Below the pieces are notes generated by a model. That model saw only the letters and a list, made by a program, of their open reading frames with translations, was not told the DNA's origin and did not search any database. Position numbers and translations under genes: made by a program. 64,000 bases of DNA from Bog-473 sp963754445 (GTDB taxonomy: Bacteria; Actinomycetota; Acidimicrobiia; Acidimicrobiales; RAAP-2), in contig CAVWFT010000002.1 of the NCBI GenBank assembly GCA_963754445.1, forward strand, positions 2,046,001 through 2,110,000, given 5' to 3'. This document shows, piece after piece, positions 1 through 8,986 of the stretch. How positions within the stretch are numbered: position 1 is the first letter of the stretch; each line of letters begins with the position of its first letter.

Positions 1-9
1 CGTTGACTC

Positions 10-1008
10 CTATCCAGAAGCCGACGGTGACAGCCCGGCGACGGCGTCGGCCAGCTCGATCCCGATGGGGATGATCATCGGCGCCGGGACCGTGATCCCG
101 TTGTCGACATAGCGCTGGACGTGGGCTCGACACTCGGCCACGGAGCCGTGCACGACGAGCTCGTCGACCACCGAATCGGGGATGGCTGCGAGGGCGCCCT
201 TGCGGTCACCGGCCGCCCAGGCGTCCCACATGGGCTGCAGTGCCGGGCCCCGACCCAGCCAGCGGTGGAACTCGGCGTAGGCATCGACGTTCAGGTAGGC
301 CGTGATCATCCGACGCCCGATCGTGCGCGCCACCGCCGGGTCCTCGCACACGATGACGAAGATGCGGGCCACGATCTCGCGGGGCGCACCTTGGGCCACC
401 TGTTCGATCTCGGCCACCGACTTGGCAACGTCTTCTGCGCTGAGCCAGTTGAGGATGGCCCCGTCGGCCTCCCGCCCGGCCAGGCGCAACATGCCGGGGC
501 GAAGGGCGGCCAGGTAGATGGGCGGCAGCTGCTCGGGGACCCGGGAGAGCCGGAATCCCCGCACCTTGAAGGTGTCGTATTCCTCGGTCACCTTTTCGCC
601 AGTGAATGCCAAGCGGAGGAAGCGCAGGGTGTCTCGGACGCGCTTGAACTGGTTCTCGAAGGCCAGTCCGTTCCAGTTGGCCACGATGACCTCGGAGGAT
701 GCGCCGAGCCCGACGAAGAAGCGGCCGGGTGCAGCATCGGCCATCGAGGCGAGGCTCTGGGCGAGGAGAGCGGGTCCCCGGGTGTAGGCGGGCGTGATGG
801 CGACGCCTAGGTTCAGGGTCGGCTCCCATGCTGCGGCGAGGGCGAGGGGCGTGAACCCATCGGACCCGTCGACTTCGGCCGACCAGATGTCGGTGTATCC
901 CAGCTCGCGCAGTCGAGCGAACCACTCGCGATGCGCGTGCAGAGCAATGCCGTCGAAGGGCACCGTGATGCCGGGGCGGGCCGGGGGTGTGCCGGGGGCG
1001 CGACTCAT
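10..1008 (-). CDS. LLM-class F420-dependent oxidoreductase
   Basis: A 332-residue luciferase-like monooxygenase-fold protein. Family members bind deazaflavin F420 and oxidise or reduce diverse substrates in the cytoplasm; the substrate here is unknown. Visible family features are the N-terminal strand followed by HAHREWFARLRELGYTDIWS, the segment FVGLGASSEVIVANWNG and the IYLAALRPGMLRLAG block. The ATG has a GAGGAG Shine-Dalgarno 5 nt upstream. It starts 9 nt after the PPK2 stop, so it is the third gene of a methyltransferase-PPK2-LLM operon. The ORF is complete, ending at the very edge of the window. Confidence 0.85.
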   Translation of the reverse strand: MSRAPGTPPARPGITVPFDGIALHAHREWFARLRELGYTDIWSAEVDGSDGFTPLALAAAWEPTLNLGVAITPAYTRGPALLAQSLASMADAAPGRFFVGLGASSEVIVANWNGLAFENQFKRVRDTLRFLRLAFTGEKVTEEYDTFKVRGFRLSRVPEQLPPIYLAALRPGMLRLAGREADGAILNWLSAEDVAKSVAEIEQVAQGAPREIVARIFVIVCEDPAVARTIGRRMITAYLNVDAYAEFHRWLGRGPALQPMWDAWAAGDRKGALAAIPDSVVDELVVHGSVAECRAHVQRYVDNGITVPAPMIIPIGIELADAVAGLSPSASG

Positions 1009-1017
1009 CTCATCTCC

Positions 1018-2238
1018 TCACGCCTCGAGGCGTTCGCTGGATTCCTCAGTGACAGGTTTGGTCGTGGCCTCGGGAGTGTCCGAGGGCGCTGCCCCGTTGT
1101 GCGAACCCCGTGATCCATGCGATCCAGCAGATCTCGGGGAGGCGGCGGAGGCCGCCGCTGCTGCAGCGGTCGACTCCGACTGGAACTCAGCATCGTCGGC
1201 CACCAAGGCCAATTCGGTTTCCTCGACCTCCGCCTCGTGCGAGGGGACGGGGACGCCCCAGCGCCGCATCCCCTGCTCCATGCGACGGATCACCGTCTCG
1301 ATGACCTCCACCCGTCCGTTCCGCTTGTTCTCCCCCGAGATCACGTCCCAGTGCGCCAACGGACCGCACGTCAGGCGCAGCATGTCGGACACGGCCTCTT
1401 CGTATTGGGCCCGCTTCTCCCGGTTGCGCCAGTCCTCGTCGGTCAGCTTCCAGCTCTTCAGCGGATCGTCGCGCCGGCGCACGAAACGCCGCAGCTGCTC
1501 CTCGTGTGAGAGGTGCATCCACAGCTTGATGACGATCATCCCCTCCTCGGCCAGCGTGTGTTCGAAGTCGTTGATCTCTTGATACGCACGCCGCCACTGG
1601 ACCTCGGTGGCAAGGTCCTCCACCCGCTCGACGAGTACGCGCCCATACCACGAGCGGTCGAAGATCGTCATCCCGCCCCATCCGGGGAGCGGCGGCCAGA
1701 AGCGCCAGAGGAAGTGATGGCGCAGTTCGTCGGGGGTGGGTGCGGCGAAGGGGGCGATGTGCACGTGGCGCGGATCGAGTGGCTCGACCAGCCGCTTGAT
1801 GGCCCCACCCTTGCCGGCGGCGTCCCAACCTTCGAAGACGATGCAGACCGGCGGCCCCAACTCCCCTTCGTTGAGCTGACCGCCATTGATCAGCCGCAAG
1901 TGCAACAGGCGGCGTTGCGCCCTCCCGAGTCGCTTGGCCTCCTCGTCCTTCGACAGTCTCAGGGAGAGATCGGCGTCCTCGAGCTGGGCATAGTCCCGGC
2001 GTTGCGTCTCGGCGCTCGAAGCCGGGTCCGCTGCGGAGGCGGAGACGGAGGTGGGGGTGGGGGTGGGGGCGGAGGTGGGGGTGGGGGCACGTGGGTTGCG
2101 GCCGTCCTCGTTCGAGCCGTGGCCCTCGTCCGCCCGGCCGCCACCGGCGTCGTCGGCATCGTGATGGCCGGCATCGCGCCCGGCGTGGCCGCCGTGTCCG
2201 CCGTGTCCGCCGTGTCCGCCGTGATCGTGCTTGCTCAC
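1018..2238 (-). CDS. ppk2: Polyphosphate kinase 2 family protein with His/Gly-rich N-terminus
   Basis: A 406-residue PPK2-type phosphotransferase, a family that moves phosphate between polyphosphate and nucleotides. The Walker A motif EGWDAAGKGGAIKRL lies near residue 135, and the Walker B/lid motif FDRSWYGRVLVERVE near 192. The GTG start at 2238 was chosen because it overlaps the TGA of the upstream methyltransferase gene (GTGA), implying translational coupling. The longer frame upstream only shadows that gene. The first ~90 residues are unusual: GGH repeats and further His/Asp, then a Pro/Thr/Ser-rich linker. The C-terminal ~50 residues are low-complexity Ala/Ser/Gly. The core is confident; which nucleotide is used cannot be told from sequence. 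Confidence 0.88.
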   Translation of the reverse strand: MSKHDHGGHGGHGGHGGHAGRDAGHHDADDAGGGRADEGHGSNEDGRNPRAPTPTSAPTPTPTSVSASAADPASSAETQRRDYAQLEDADLSLRLSKDEEAKRLGRAQRRLLHLRLINGGQLNEGELGPPVCIVFEGWDAAGKGGAIKRLVEPLDPRHVHIAPFAAPTPDELRHHFLWRFWPPLPGWGGMTIFDRSWYGRVLVERVEDLATEVQWRRAYQEINDFEHTLAEEGMIVIKLWMHLSHEEQLRRFVRRRDDPLKSWKLTDEDWRNREKRAQYEEAVSDMLRLTCGPLAHWDVISGENKRNGRVEVIETVIRRMEQGMRRWGVPVPSHEAEVEETELALVADDAEFQSESTAAAAAASAASPRSAGSHGSRGSHNGAAPSDTPEATTKPVTEESSERLEA

Positions 2239-3539
2239 GTTGCCTGTTGTAGCCGATCTGCTGTGCCGCCGCCGATCTGGGCCAGGGGGGCCGACTTCGA
2301 TGGCTTGGTGGCCGCTCTTCTCGGTGCGGATAGGGTTTCTGACGAAGTCTGCGAGGATGCTTCTGGAGACGAGTTCGCCGAACGACCGGCCGGGTCGACC
2401 GCATCGACGACGGAACGGACGAGGTCTTCTTCGCCTGCGATGACGAGCAGTTCCTGGTTCGAGAGATGGCCGACGCGGCCGACCTTCTGACCTGAGGGGT
2501 CGAAGATGCCGATCCGAGCGCCGACATAGCGAGCCGAGTCGAAGGCCAGCGTCGCGACGTACCGCTGGCCGGACGATCCGGCGCCATCGGGTCGGCCCGC
2601 CACCGTCGAGGATTCGGCACAGATCGCCTCGAGTTCGGACACGTCGAGCCACGACTCGTTGTTGTAAGAGAGAACCAGTAGGTCGCACGAGACCGATCGC
2701 ACGACCGAGGCCAATGCATCTGGCATCGTCCGCTTGGAGTTGAAGGGGGAGTGCGTCTCGGGATCGCGGGCGTCCACGCGTTTGCGAGCGACCCCGTAGG
2801 CCTCGGGGGCATCCCAGGCAACCAGGGTCTCCCACACGTGATAGTTGGTGAAGTACCGATGCTGGTTGTACGGCGGATCCAAGTACGCCAGATCGAAGTG
2901 CCCGAGTTCCCGGGCATCGACCGCACTGGTCGAAACGATCGGATCGACACCTCCGGTTCCGATGCCGCGTCGGGTCAACGCCACCGCGTCACCCCTGATG
3001 GCCCGTCCGGGTCCGGGCAGCAGCTCGGGCACCCGGAGTTCCAAAGGGTTGAACGATCGTGGCGCCCATTGCTTGACGTAGGCCATCTGCACGCCGGTTG
3101 TCGAGTCCACTCGGTCCGCCGCCTCGATGAGCGAGGTCAACAAGAGGGGGTAGAGGGGTGACCCCGCATACTCCGACTCGATGCAGTCCCGGGCGGCATC
3201 GATCCGAGCGGCGTTCTGAGGCTGGAAGAACCGGGCCTGCTGGCTGAAGGTCTCGTGCACGTATCCGGGCTGACCCGGAAGTGCATTGAGGTGGGCGATG
3301 GCCGCTCGCAACGACCTGGTGTCGGTAGCGGCGGCATCTGTCTCGATATAGGTGCGGGCGAAGGCCTCCGCGTAGCGGGCGGTGTCGACGGCGGTGACGT
3401 GGACGCCTTGGGCCTTGAAGGCCTGTGCGACGCGGGTGGTGCCGGTGAACAGATCGAGCGCGGTGCGTGCCCCGGCGGCCTCGCAGATCCGGGCGAGGAC
3501 GGGAACCAGCCGACGCTTCGATCCGATGTACTTGATCAC
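2235..3539 (-). CDS. D12-class DNA adenine N6-methyltransferase
   Basis: A 434-residue DNA adenine methyltransferase of the Dam/FokI-like D12 class. It begins VIKYIGSKRRLVPVL, the typical start of these enzymes. Motif I (DLFTGTTRVAQAF) lies near residue 23 and the catalytic DPPY box (AYLDPPYNQHRYFTNYHVWE) near 219. The GTG at 3539 has a GGAG 7 nt upstream and gives the canonical N-terminus; an in-frame ATG at 3593 would add 18 residues unlike the family. No restriction endonuclease is adjacent, so it looks like an orphan methyltransferase. It is the first gene of the operon with PPK2. The recognition site cannot be predicted. Confidence 0.85.
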   Translation of the reverse strand: MIKYIGSKRRLVPVLARICEAAGARTALDLFTGTTRVAQAFKAQGVHVTAVDTARYAEAFARTYIETDAAATDTRSLRAAIAHLNALPGQPGYVHETFSQQARFFQPQNAARIDAARDCIESEYAGSPLYPLLLTSLIEAADRVDSTTGVQMAYVKQWAPRSFNPLELRVPELLPGPGRAIRGDAVALTRRGIGTGGVDPIVSTSAVDARELGHFDLAYLDPPYNQHRYFTNYHVWETLVAWDAPEAYGVARKRVDARDPETHSPFNSKRTMPDALASVVRSVSCDLLVLSYNNESWLDVSELEAICAESSTVAGRPDGAGSSGQRYVATLAFDSARYVGARIGIFDPSGQKVGRVGHLSNQELLVIAGEEDLVRSVVDAVDPAGRSANSSPEASSQTSSETLSAPRRAATKPSKSAPLAQIGGGTADRLQQAT

Positions 3540-3809
3540 GTGGGCGCTCCGCTCACGGACCGCCCGCACCGACCCCGCTGGCCGCCCCGGCACCCGCGTC
3601 CTGCGCCGTGGCCCCGGCTACCCGCACGTCCTTGTCCTTGTCCAGGTCCGCCTTCTGGTCCTCGCCCAAGTCCGCTTCCTTGTTTTTGTCCAGGCCCGCT
3701 TTCTGGTCCTCGTCCCGGTTGACGGAGGCCATCGGTGCAGCGCGGCCGCGGGGCGATTGCGGGGCAGGTCACGAGGCCGTCACGGGGTCCCACCCTACGA
3801 TGGGCGGTC

Positions 3810-4592
3810 ATGGCTTCCGGGGACCGTGGAGAGGCTGGCGGCGACTCGCATTGGGTGCGCTGGCATGCCGCGTACGAGGACCCGAATTCACCACTCTCGC
3901 TCCGGCTCCGCCTGGTCCAGGAACTGGTGTGGAGCACCCTCGACGAGATTCCGGTCTCGGGATCCGACGGGAGCAGCGTCTCTGGATCGGGGCAATCGAG
4001 GTTCGACAGGAATCGATCCCTGAATGGGGATCTTGAGACGTCCACGAAACCGTTCCGGATCGTCAGCCTCTGTTCCGGACAGGGTCGAGACGTGATCGAC
4101 GTCTTGGCCACCCACCCCCGAGCAGCCGGGGTGACAGCCCTCCTGGTCGACCTCGACCCCGATCTTGTTGCTTTCGCCAGGGCGCGGGCCGAGGCGGCCG
4201 GTCTGACTGATCGGGTCCGTGTCGTCCAGGGAGACGCCTCCCAGTGCCGTCTCTACGCCGCCGATGTGCCCGCAGACCTGGTTCTGGTGTGTGGGGTGTT
4301 CGGGAACATCAGTTCTGCGGACATCTCGACGACGATCCGGGCCTTGCCCGCCTTTTGCGTGCCCGGGGCCAGCGTTGTCTGGACCCGGCATCGACGACCG
4401 CCCGACCTGACCCCATCGATCAGGGCGCAGTTCGTGGCGGCCGGGCTGGCCGAGGTCACGTTCGCTGCCCCCGAGGGCTTCCTCTTCGGCACCGGTCGCA
4501 ACCGACTCGTCGGCGATCCTGGGATTTTCGGGCCTTTTGAACCCGAACGCACCCTGTTCGATTTCGTCGGTGACGGAATGCTCCCCGCATGA
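3810..4592 (+). CDS. Class I SAM-dependent methyltransferase family protein
   Basis: A 260-residue protein with a Rossmann methyltransferase core. The glycine-rich segment IVSLCSGQGRDVIDVLA corresponds to motif I, LLVDLDPDLVAFARARAEAAGL to the acidic post-I loop, and VVQGDASQC to motif II. C-terminal strands include VVWTRHRRPPDLTPSIRAQF. The substrate is unknown. The ATG at 3810 is preferred over an in-frame ATG 75 nt earlier, which only adds basic residues. The gene diverges from the DNA methyltransferase operon, and its stop overlaps the next gene by ATGA. Confidence 0.8.
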   Translation: MASGDRGEAGGDSHWVRWHAAYEDPNSPLSLRLRLVQELVWSTLDEIPVSGSDGSSVSGSGQSRFDRNRSLNGDLETSTKPFRIVSLCSGQGRDVIDVLATHPRAAGVTALLVDLDPDLVAFARARAEAAGLTDRVRVVQGDASQCRLYAADVPADLVLVCGVFGNISSADISTTIRALPAFCVPGASVVWTRHRRPPDLTPSIRAQFVAAGLAEVTFAAPEGFLFGTGRNRLVGDPGIFGPFEPERTLFDFVGDGMLPA

Positions 4593-5479
4593 CGGATCCG
4601 TCGGGGGAACCTCACGCCGAGCTGTCCTCGCCCAGGGGATCCGAGGAAACCCTTCCGGCTCCGGCTCCGGCTCCGGCGCCGGGTCGATCCGGTAGAGGAG
4701 ATCCAGCGGATGCGGCCGCCGGATCCGGGACGGCGACCGCACCCGACCGCCATCATCTGCACCCGAACGAGCTGGCCCGCATGGCCTGGCGCACCTTCCG
4801 GATCGAGCCGGCCCGGGTCATCGTCCCGGCCCTGGTGATCTTCGCCCTGGATGCGATCCAGGGAACCTTCTATACCGAGATCGCCGTCGACCGACTGGGG
4901 GTGGAATCCGTCCTCGGCATCGTCGTCTTCGCCACGTCCGCCCTGGGATTGACCTTCTATGCCGGGATGCTCGAGCGCCTGGTCGGGTCGATCGAGCGGA
5001 ACGAGGCGCCCCAGCCGATCCACCAGGTGCTGCGCACGCTGCCCTGGGGCCGTCTGCTGATCGCCGAGTTCTTCCTTGTCATCATCGACGGCGTCGCCAG
5101 CGCCGCCATCGTCATTCCCGGGCTGGTCGTCACCACGTTGTTCGCCCTGGTCGGTCCGCTCATCAACCTGCTCGACTGCCGGGTCCGCGAGGCCTTCTCC
5201 CGCTCGCTCAAGCTCGTCTGGCCCCACTTCTTCCTCGTGTTCCTCATCATCACGTTGCCACTCGCGATCGAGCACGAGGTCCTGATCTTGGTGGCGGAAC
5301 TCGTCCCGCACGAGAAGGTCCTTCTCGTCTACCTCTCCAATTTCATTGTGGGCGACCTCTTCGGGATGGCGCTCGGGCTGCTCGAGGTGACCTTGGCCGA
5401 GCGCATGGTCAGGGGAGCACGGGGCCCGGGTCAGGACGTACGCTCAGAGGACATCGAGCTGCCGGGCCAGCTTGCGTGA
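4589..5479 (+). CDS. Polytopic membrane protein, unknown function
   Basis: A 296-residue protein with a cytosolic-type N-terminus of about 60 residues that includes a Pro/Ala repeat (PAPAPAPAP). About five hydrophobic stretches follow, near residues 75-95, 110-135, 155-195, 210-240 and 250-277. The last loop (RVREAFSRSLKLVWPHFF) resembles membrane proteins that carry a glycerophosphodiesterase-type membrane domain, but that assignment is weak. It starts inside the stop of the methyltransferase gene (ATGA overlap), so the two are probably co-translated. No catalytic motif was recognised. Confidence 0.7.
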   Translation: MTDPSGEPHAELSSPRGSEETLPAPAPAPAPGRSGRGDPADAAAGSGTATAPDRHHLHPNELARMAWRTFRIEPARVIVPALVIFALDAIQGTFYTEIAVDRLGVESVLGIVVFATSALGLTFYAGMLERLVGSIERNEAPQPIHQVLRTLPWGRLLIAEFFLVIIDGVASAAIVIPGLVVTTLFALVGPLINLLDCRVREAFSRSLKLVWPHFFLVFLIITLPLAIEHEVLILVAELVPHEKVLLVYLSNFIVGDLFGMALGLLEVTLAERMVRGARGPGQDVRSEDIELPGQLA

Positions 5480-5508
5480 ATTGAGGCGGACTCGAGCACG
5501 GAATCGAC

Positions 5509-5549
5509 CCACACAGACACACCGAGCCACACAGACACACCGAGCCACA
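5509..5549. repeat. 18-bp direct repeat, 2.3 copies
   Basis: The 18-bp unit ccacacagacacaccgag occurs twice without change (5509-5526 and 5527-5544) and begins a third time. It lies in the 215-bp gap between the membrane protein gene and the AIM24 gene. Function unknown. Confidence 0.75.
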
Positions 5550-5694
5550 ACGATGTCGGCCGCGACGAGATCCGCCTGAAGGCAGCGAGCCGGACTCCAC
5601 CAGATCAGAGCCGCGTCAGGTCAGAATCGATCACGACAGAACCGAACAGCGCAACGAAGAGCAACCACGTCAACGTCGAGGAGGCGCACCCAGC

Positions 5695-6462
5695 ATGGAA
5701 GAGACCATTCACGGAACGACGATGCCGGTCCTCGAGATCTCGCTGCAGGCGGGAGAGTCGGTGACCACGGAGGTGGGTGAATTCAGCTGGATGTCGGACT
5801 CGATTCAGTTCACCACCAATACCGGTGGCGGCATGGGCGGCAAGGGGATCATGGGAGCGGTGAAGAGAGCCGTCGCCGGCGCCTCGATCATGATGACCAC
5901 CTACACGGCGCAGGGCGGCCCGGGGTCGGTTGCATTCGCATCCAAGGTCCCCGGCCATATCCTGCCGATCGACGTCACCCCCGGGAACGAGTTCATGGCA
6001 CACCGCCATGGCTTCATGGCGGCCACGCCCGGTATCCAGCTCGCGATGGGCTTCCAGCAATCGCTGCGCGGCGGCATCTTCGGCGGCGAGGGTCTCGTGC
6101 TCCAAAAGATCAGTGGGGAAGGGCGGGCCTGGATCGATCTGCAGGGCGAAGTCATCGTCTACGACCTGCAGCCGGGACAGTCGATGCGGGTCCATCCCGG
6201 ACACGCTGGCCTGTTCCAGGCATCCGTCCAGTTCTCGGTGCAGAAGATCCAAGGAATGCGCAACCGCTACATGGGCGACGACGGCCACCATTTCGCCGTA
6301 CTGACCGGCCCGGGTCGCATTTGGCTCCAGTCGATGCCGACATCGATCCTGGCCGGCGTCATCTATGAGAACCTGCCACGCGGCGATCGCGATGACCACG
6401 GCGTGGCCGATGCCGGCGCGGCGATCGGTGGCGCAAAGATCATCGGCGATCTCTTCAAGTAG
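5695..6462 (+). CDS. AIM24 family protein
   Basis: A 255-residue protein of the AIM24 family (related to TIGR00266), double beta-barrel proteins found in bacteria and mitochondria. Recognisable parts are LEISLQAGESVTTEVGEFSW at the N-terminus, the Gly/Met-rich loop GGGMGGKGIMGAVKRAVAG with the following SIMMTTYTA, the central PGHILPIDV strand, and FGGEGLVLQKISGEGRAWI. The C-terminus has the usual GPGRIWLQSMP segment. The bacterial role is undefined; a membrane-associated function has been proposed for homologues. It appears to be a single-gene unit, with a GAGGAGG sequence about 12 nt before the ATG. Confidence 0.88.
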   Translation: MEETIHGTTMPVLEISLQAGESVTTEVGEFSWMSDSIQFTTNTGGGMGGKGIMGAVKRAVAGASIMMTTYTAQGGPGSVAFASKVPGHILPIDVTPGNEFMAHRHGFMAATPGIQLAMGFQQSLRGGIFGGEGLVLQKISGEGRAWIDLQGEVIVYDLQPGQSMRVHPGHAGLFQASVQFSVQKIQGMRNRYMGDDGHHFAVLTGPGRIWLQSMPTSILAGVIYENLPRGDRDDHGVADAGAAIGGAKIIGDLFK

Positions 6463-6498
6463 AGGCCTGGGCCAGCAGGGGAATCGAGGCGCCTGGGA

Positions 6499-7521
6499 TC
6501 AGCTTGTGTCGGACGGAGGGTGCGGTCCGGGTTGGTTCCATTCGATCCAGCCGGCGCCGGTGCGCCCGTCGTCGGTGCGGCACTGCACCATGGCCCGGGG
6601 GAAATAGCTCAGGCGTCCATCCTGGTCGTTGCGCAACAGGACCGGCCCGAAGGCGACGGGTGTGACGTCGATGCCGAGATCATGGACGGGTGGTGTCGTG
6701 GGTTCGCCCGAATCGGTCACGCCGGCGGTGAGCTCGACGCGAGCCGTGGCGGGGAATCCATGGTCGCCCAGCGACTCGGTGATGCTGAGCCCAGTCACGG
6801 GATGGGTCGGTCCGGGCGTCCTCGACGAGCGGCCCGGGGTCTGGACGTATCCGAAGTAAGCCTGTAGTCCGTCGAAGCGGATGTCGACGGCGTGTGTTCG
6901 GGTGCCGTCGTCGAGGCGCATCGAGTTCCAGCACCAACCGAAGGCCCACCAGTCCCGCACGCCCCATGAATGATCACGCTGACCTTGCCCGTCGACGGTG
7001 AAGGTCTCGCCCTCAATCGTGACGGTGCCCTGCACGAGGCACGGGATCTCGTAGCGGGTGGTGACGTCGTAGTGGTACGGCGTGCCGTCGGTGGTCCAGG
7101 TGAGATCGAGACTGCCCTCGACGGGTTCCCAACCGGTGTCGGTGTAGGCGTCCTCGGGCTTGGCGAAGCGTTGCGCTGTCATGTGCGGCACGGCGAGCCT
7201 GAACTCTTCGAGCGGCCGCACGATGTCGATCTCGAGCGTTGCCGGGTGTGCGGCCGAGGGACCCGACTCGGTGGCCAGGCCCATGCCCGGCGGGATGGGC
7301 ATCTGATAGTCGACCGAGCAGATGCCCGGGAGACCCGTCCGGACGATCCATGTCGTCCACCAGGCCACGCCGAGGTTGGGATAGAGCCCGAGGCGGAGCC
7401 AACCACCGAGCTCTCCGTCCTGGTCAACGAAGTCGCAGTAGTACGACTCGTTCCAGAGCGGATCCGGATCCGGATCGTGCCGTTGTTCGTCCGAGGGCAG
7501 CACGACGTGAGCCGCCGTCAC
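6499..7521 (-). CDS. AttH/carotenoid-hydratase-like two-domain protein (tentative)
   Basis: A 340-residue cytoplasmic protein. It contains DPLWNESYYCDFVDQDGELG and YPNLGVAWWTTW near the N-terminus and the conserved-looking QRDHSWGVRDWWAFGWCW motif in the middle. Such Trp-rich motifs occur in two-lipocalin AttH / hydroxyneurosporene-synthase-like proteins, and that is the most likely fold; the activity is unknown. The GTG start overlaps the stop of the upstream CMD-like gene (GTGA), so it is the third gene of a VOC / CMD / AttH-like operon, which suggests a role in metabolism of a small aromatic or lipid-like compound (inference). Confidence 0.6.
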   Translation of the reverse strand: MTAAHVVLPSDEQRHDPDPDPLWNESYYCDFVDQDGELGGWLRLGLYPNLGVAWWTTWIVRTGLPGICSVDYQMPIPPGMGLATESGPSAAHPATLEIDIVRPLEEFRLAVPHMTAQRFAKPEDAYTDTGWEPVEGSLDLTWTTDGTPYHYDVTTRYEIPCLVQGTVTIEGETFTVDGQGQRDHSWGVRDWWAFGWCWNSMRLDDGTRTHAVDIRFDGLQAYFGYVQTPGRSSRTPGPTHPVTGLSITESLGDHGFPATARVELTAGVTDSGEPTTPPVHDLGIDVTPVAFGPVLLRNDQDGRLSYFPRAMVQCRTDDGRTGAGWIEWNQPGPHPPSDTS

Positions 7522-8156
7522 CGATTTGCTCCAGGATGCATTGCGCTCGCCCCCTTCGGACCGGGCACCTCGACGATGGGATCGTCCCGATCGTCGAACT
7601 CGGTGCGGAGTGCTTTGGACATCACGGCGTGTTGAAAGTACAGCGTGGTGATGTAGGTGAGCTCGAGGACGGCGACATCGTCGAGGTGGCGGCGCAGTGT
7701 GGCGAAGAGTTCTTCGGGCACGCGGCCGTGACCGTAGACAAGACAGTCGGCGTAGGCGAGCACGGCACGCTCGATCTCGTCATAGGTGCCGTCCGGGGCA
7801 ACCTGCCAGGCGGGGATGTTGGTGATCTGGGGCTCGGGCATATCGAGCTCGCGCATCGACTTGGCGTGCTGGCTGAAGACGAACTGGCTCCCGGCCGCCC
7901 ACCCGGCACGGATTTGTCCGAGCTCCCGGAGTTTGGGGTCCAGCGTGCGGTCCGGGGACTGGTAGAGGCCGAACCCCTTGACGCAGTGATCGAGAATGTC
8001 GGGGCTGTTGGCGAAGACGGTCCACCAGTCCCCGGTGGTGCCGTCCCAGCGGCCGGGTTCGGCCACGGGGTCGCGTCCTTCGAAGAGCCAGTCGTACATG
8101 GTGGTGACGATCGGCGCGGTGGCTTCATCCTTGGGGACCTGGCGGAGGCGGGGCAT
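7518..8156 (-). CDS. Carboxymuconolactone decarboxylase family protein
   Basis: A 212-residue AhpD/CMD-like helical protein. The core reads LRELGQIRAGWAAGSQFVFS, then RAVLAYADCLVYGHGRVPEELF and LDDVAVLELTYITTLYFQHA, the usual three-helix pattern of the family. The CxxC pair of peroxidase-type AhpD is missing, so it is not a redox AhpD. The ATG at 8156 begins MPRLRQVPKDEA, the normal family N-terminus; the longer upstream frame shadows the VOC gene. It lies 28 nt after the VOC stop and overlaps the next gene, and probably acts on the same substrate pathway. Confidence 0.8.
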   Translation of the reverse strand: MPRLRQVPKDEATAPIVTTMYDWLFEGRDPVAEPGRWDGTTGDWWTVFANSPDILDHCVKGFGLYQSPDRTLDPKLRELGQIRAGWAAGSQFVFSQHAKSMRELDMPEPQITNIPAWQVAPDGTYDEIERAVLAYADCLVYGHGRVPEELFATLRRHLDDVAVLELTYITTLYFQHAVMSKALRTEFDDRDDPIVEVPGPKGASAMHPGANR

Positions 8157-8184
8157 GTGCGTGGATGTCGGTGTGGAGCGGTCG

Positions 8185-8823
8185 TCAGGCGTGAGCGGGC
8201 TGGACGTCCGCCGCCGCGTCTCCGACAGCGACAGCCGTCGGTCCTTCGGCTGTCGGTTGGGCGAGTGGCCGAGGTGTGCCGGCGCCCTCGGGGACGTGGG
8301 CGATGTCGGCCTCGGTGAACCCACGCATCCAGCAGGCGAACTCGAGCAGGATGCCGTCGGGATCCTGGAAGTAGATGCTGCGCACGAACACGCCGGGATG
8401 CAGTTCGTCGCTGATACCCCACTCGGAGTCATCGTGGTTGGCGATCTCGGTGCACGGGATGCCGCGTTCGATGAGGCGTGCACGATACTGGTCGATCTTC
8501 TCGGCGGGGACGTTGAAGGCGACGTGGTTCATCGACCCCACGGCGCTGGTCAACTCGCCCTGGTCGGGTCGGGCCTTCGGCGCGCTGACGCCGGGCACGC
8601 CATCGGGTGCGTCCGGGAACCAGAAGAAGGCGAGGCAGTCACCACCACCGCAGTCGAAGAAGAAGTGCTGCCCCATGCCGGCAGGCAGCTCGATCGTCTT
8701 CACCAACGGCATGCCGAGGACATTGGTGTAGAAGTCAACGGTGCGCGCCATGTCGCGGCACACGAGTGCGAGGTGGTTGATGCCCTGGAATTCGAAGGGG
8801 CGTTCCGTTTCATGGCTCGTCAT
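8185..8823 (-). CDS. VOC family (glyoxalase/extradiol dioxygenase-like) protein
   Basis: A 212-residue vicinal-oxygen-chelate protein with two beta-alpha-beta-beta-beta modules. The first starts INHLALVCRDMARTVDFYTN, with HFFFDCGGGDCLAFFWF as a metal-loop strand. The second starts MNHVAFNVPAEKIDQYRARL and ends VRSIYFQDPDGILLEFACW, which carries the terminal Glu ligand. His and Glu ligands are present, so it is probably a metalloenzyme (dioxygenase, isomerase or lyase). It is the first gene of the leftward operon 8823 to 6499. The C-terminal 35 residues are Ala-rich and probably disordered. Confidence 0.85.
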   Translation of the reverse strand: MTSHETERPFEFQGINHLALVCRDMARTVDFYTNVLGMPLVKTIELPAGMGQHFFFDCGGGDCLAFFWFPDAPDGVPGVSAPKARPDQGELTSAVGSMNHVAFNVPAEKIDQYRARLIERGIPCTEIANHDDSEWGISDELHPGVFVRSIYFQDPDGILLEFACWMRGFTEADIAHVPEGAGTPRPLAQPTAEGPTAVAVGDAAADVQPAHA

Positions 8824-8986
8824 CGCTGTGCCCTCCCTGGGACCGATGCCTCGTCGGTGTCGACCACACTACGCGGCAATCCAGTGCAGATCGTGTGCCG
8901 TATGACCGCTGGAACGAAACGGGGTCGCCGCTGAGTTCGAGATCTGGGTCAGAGGATCTGAAGCCGGCGGTTCCGGGACCACGAGA

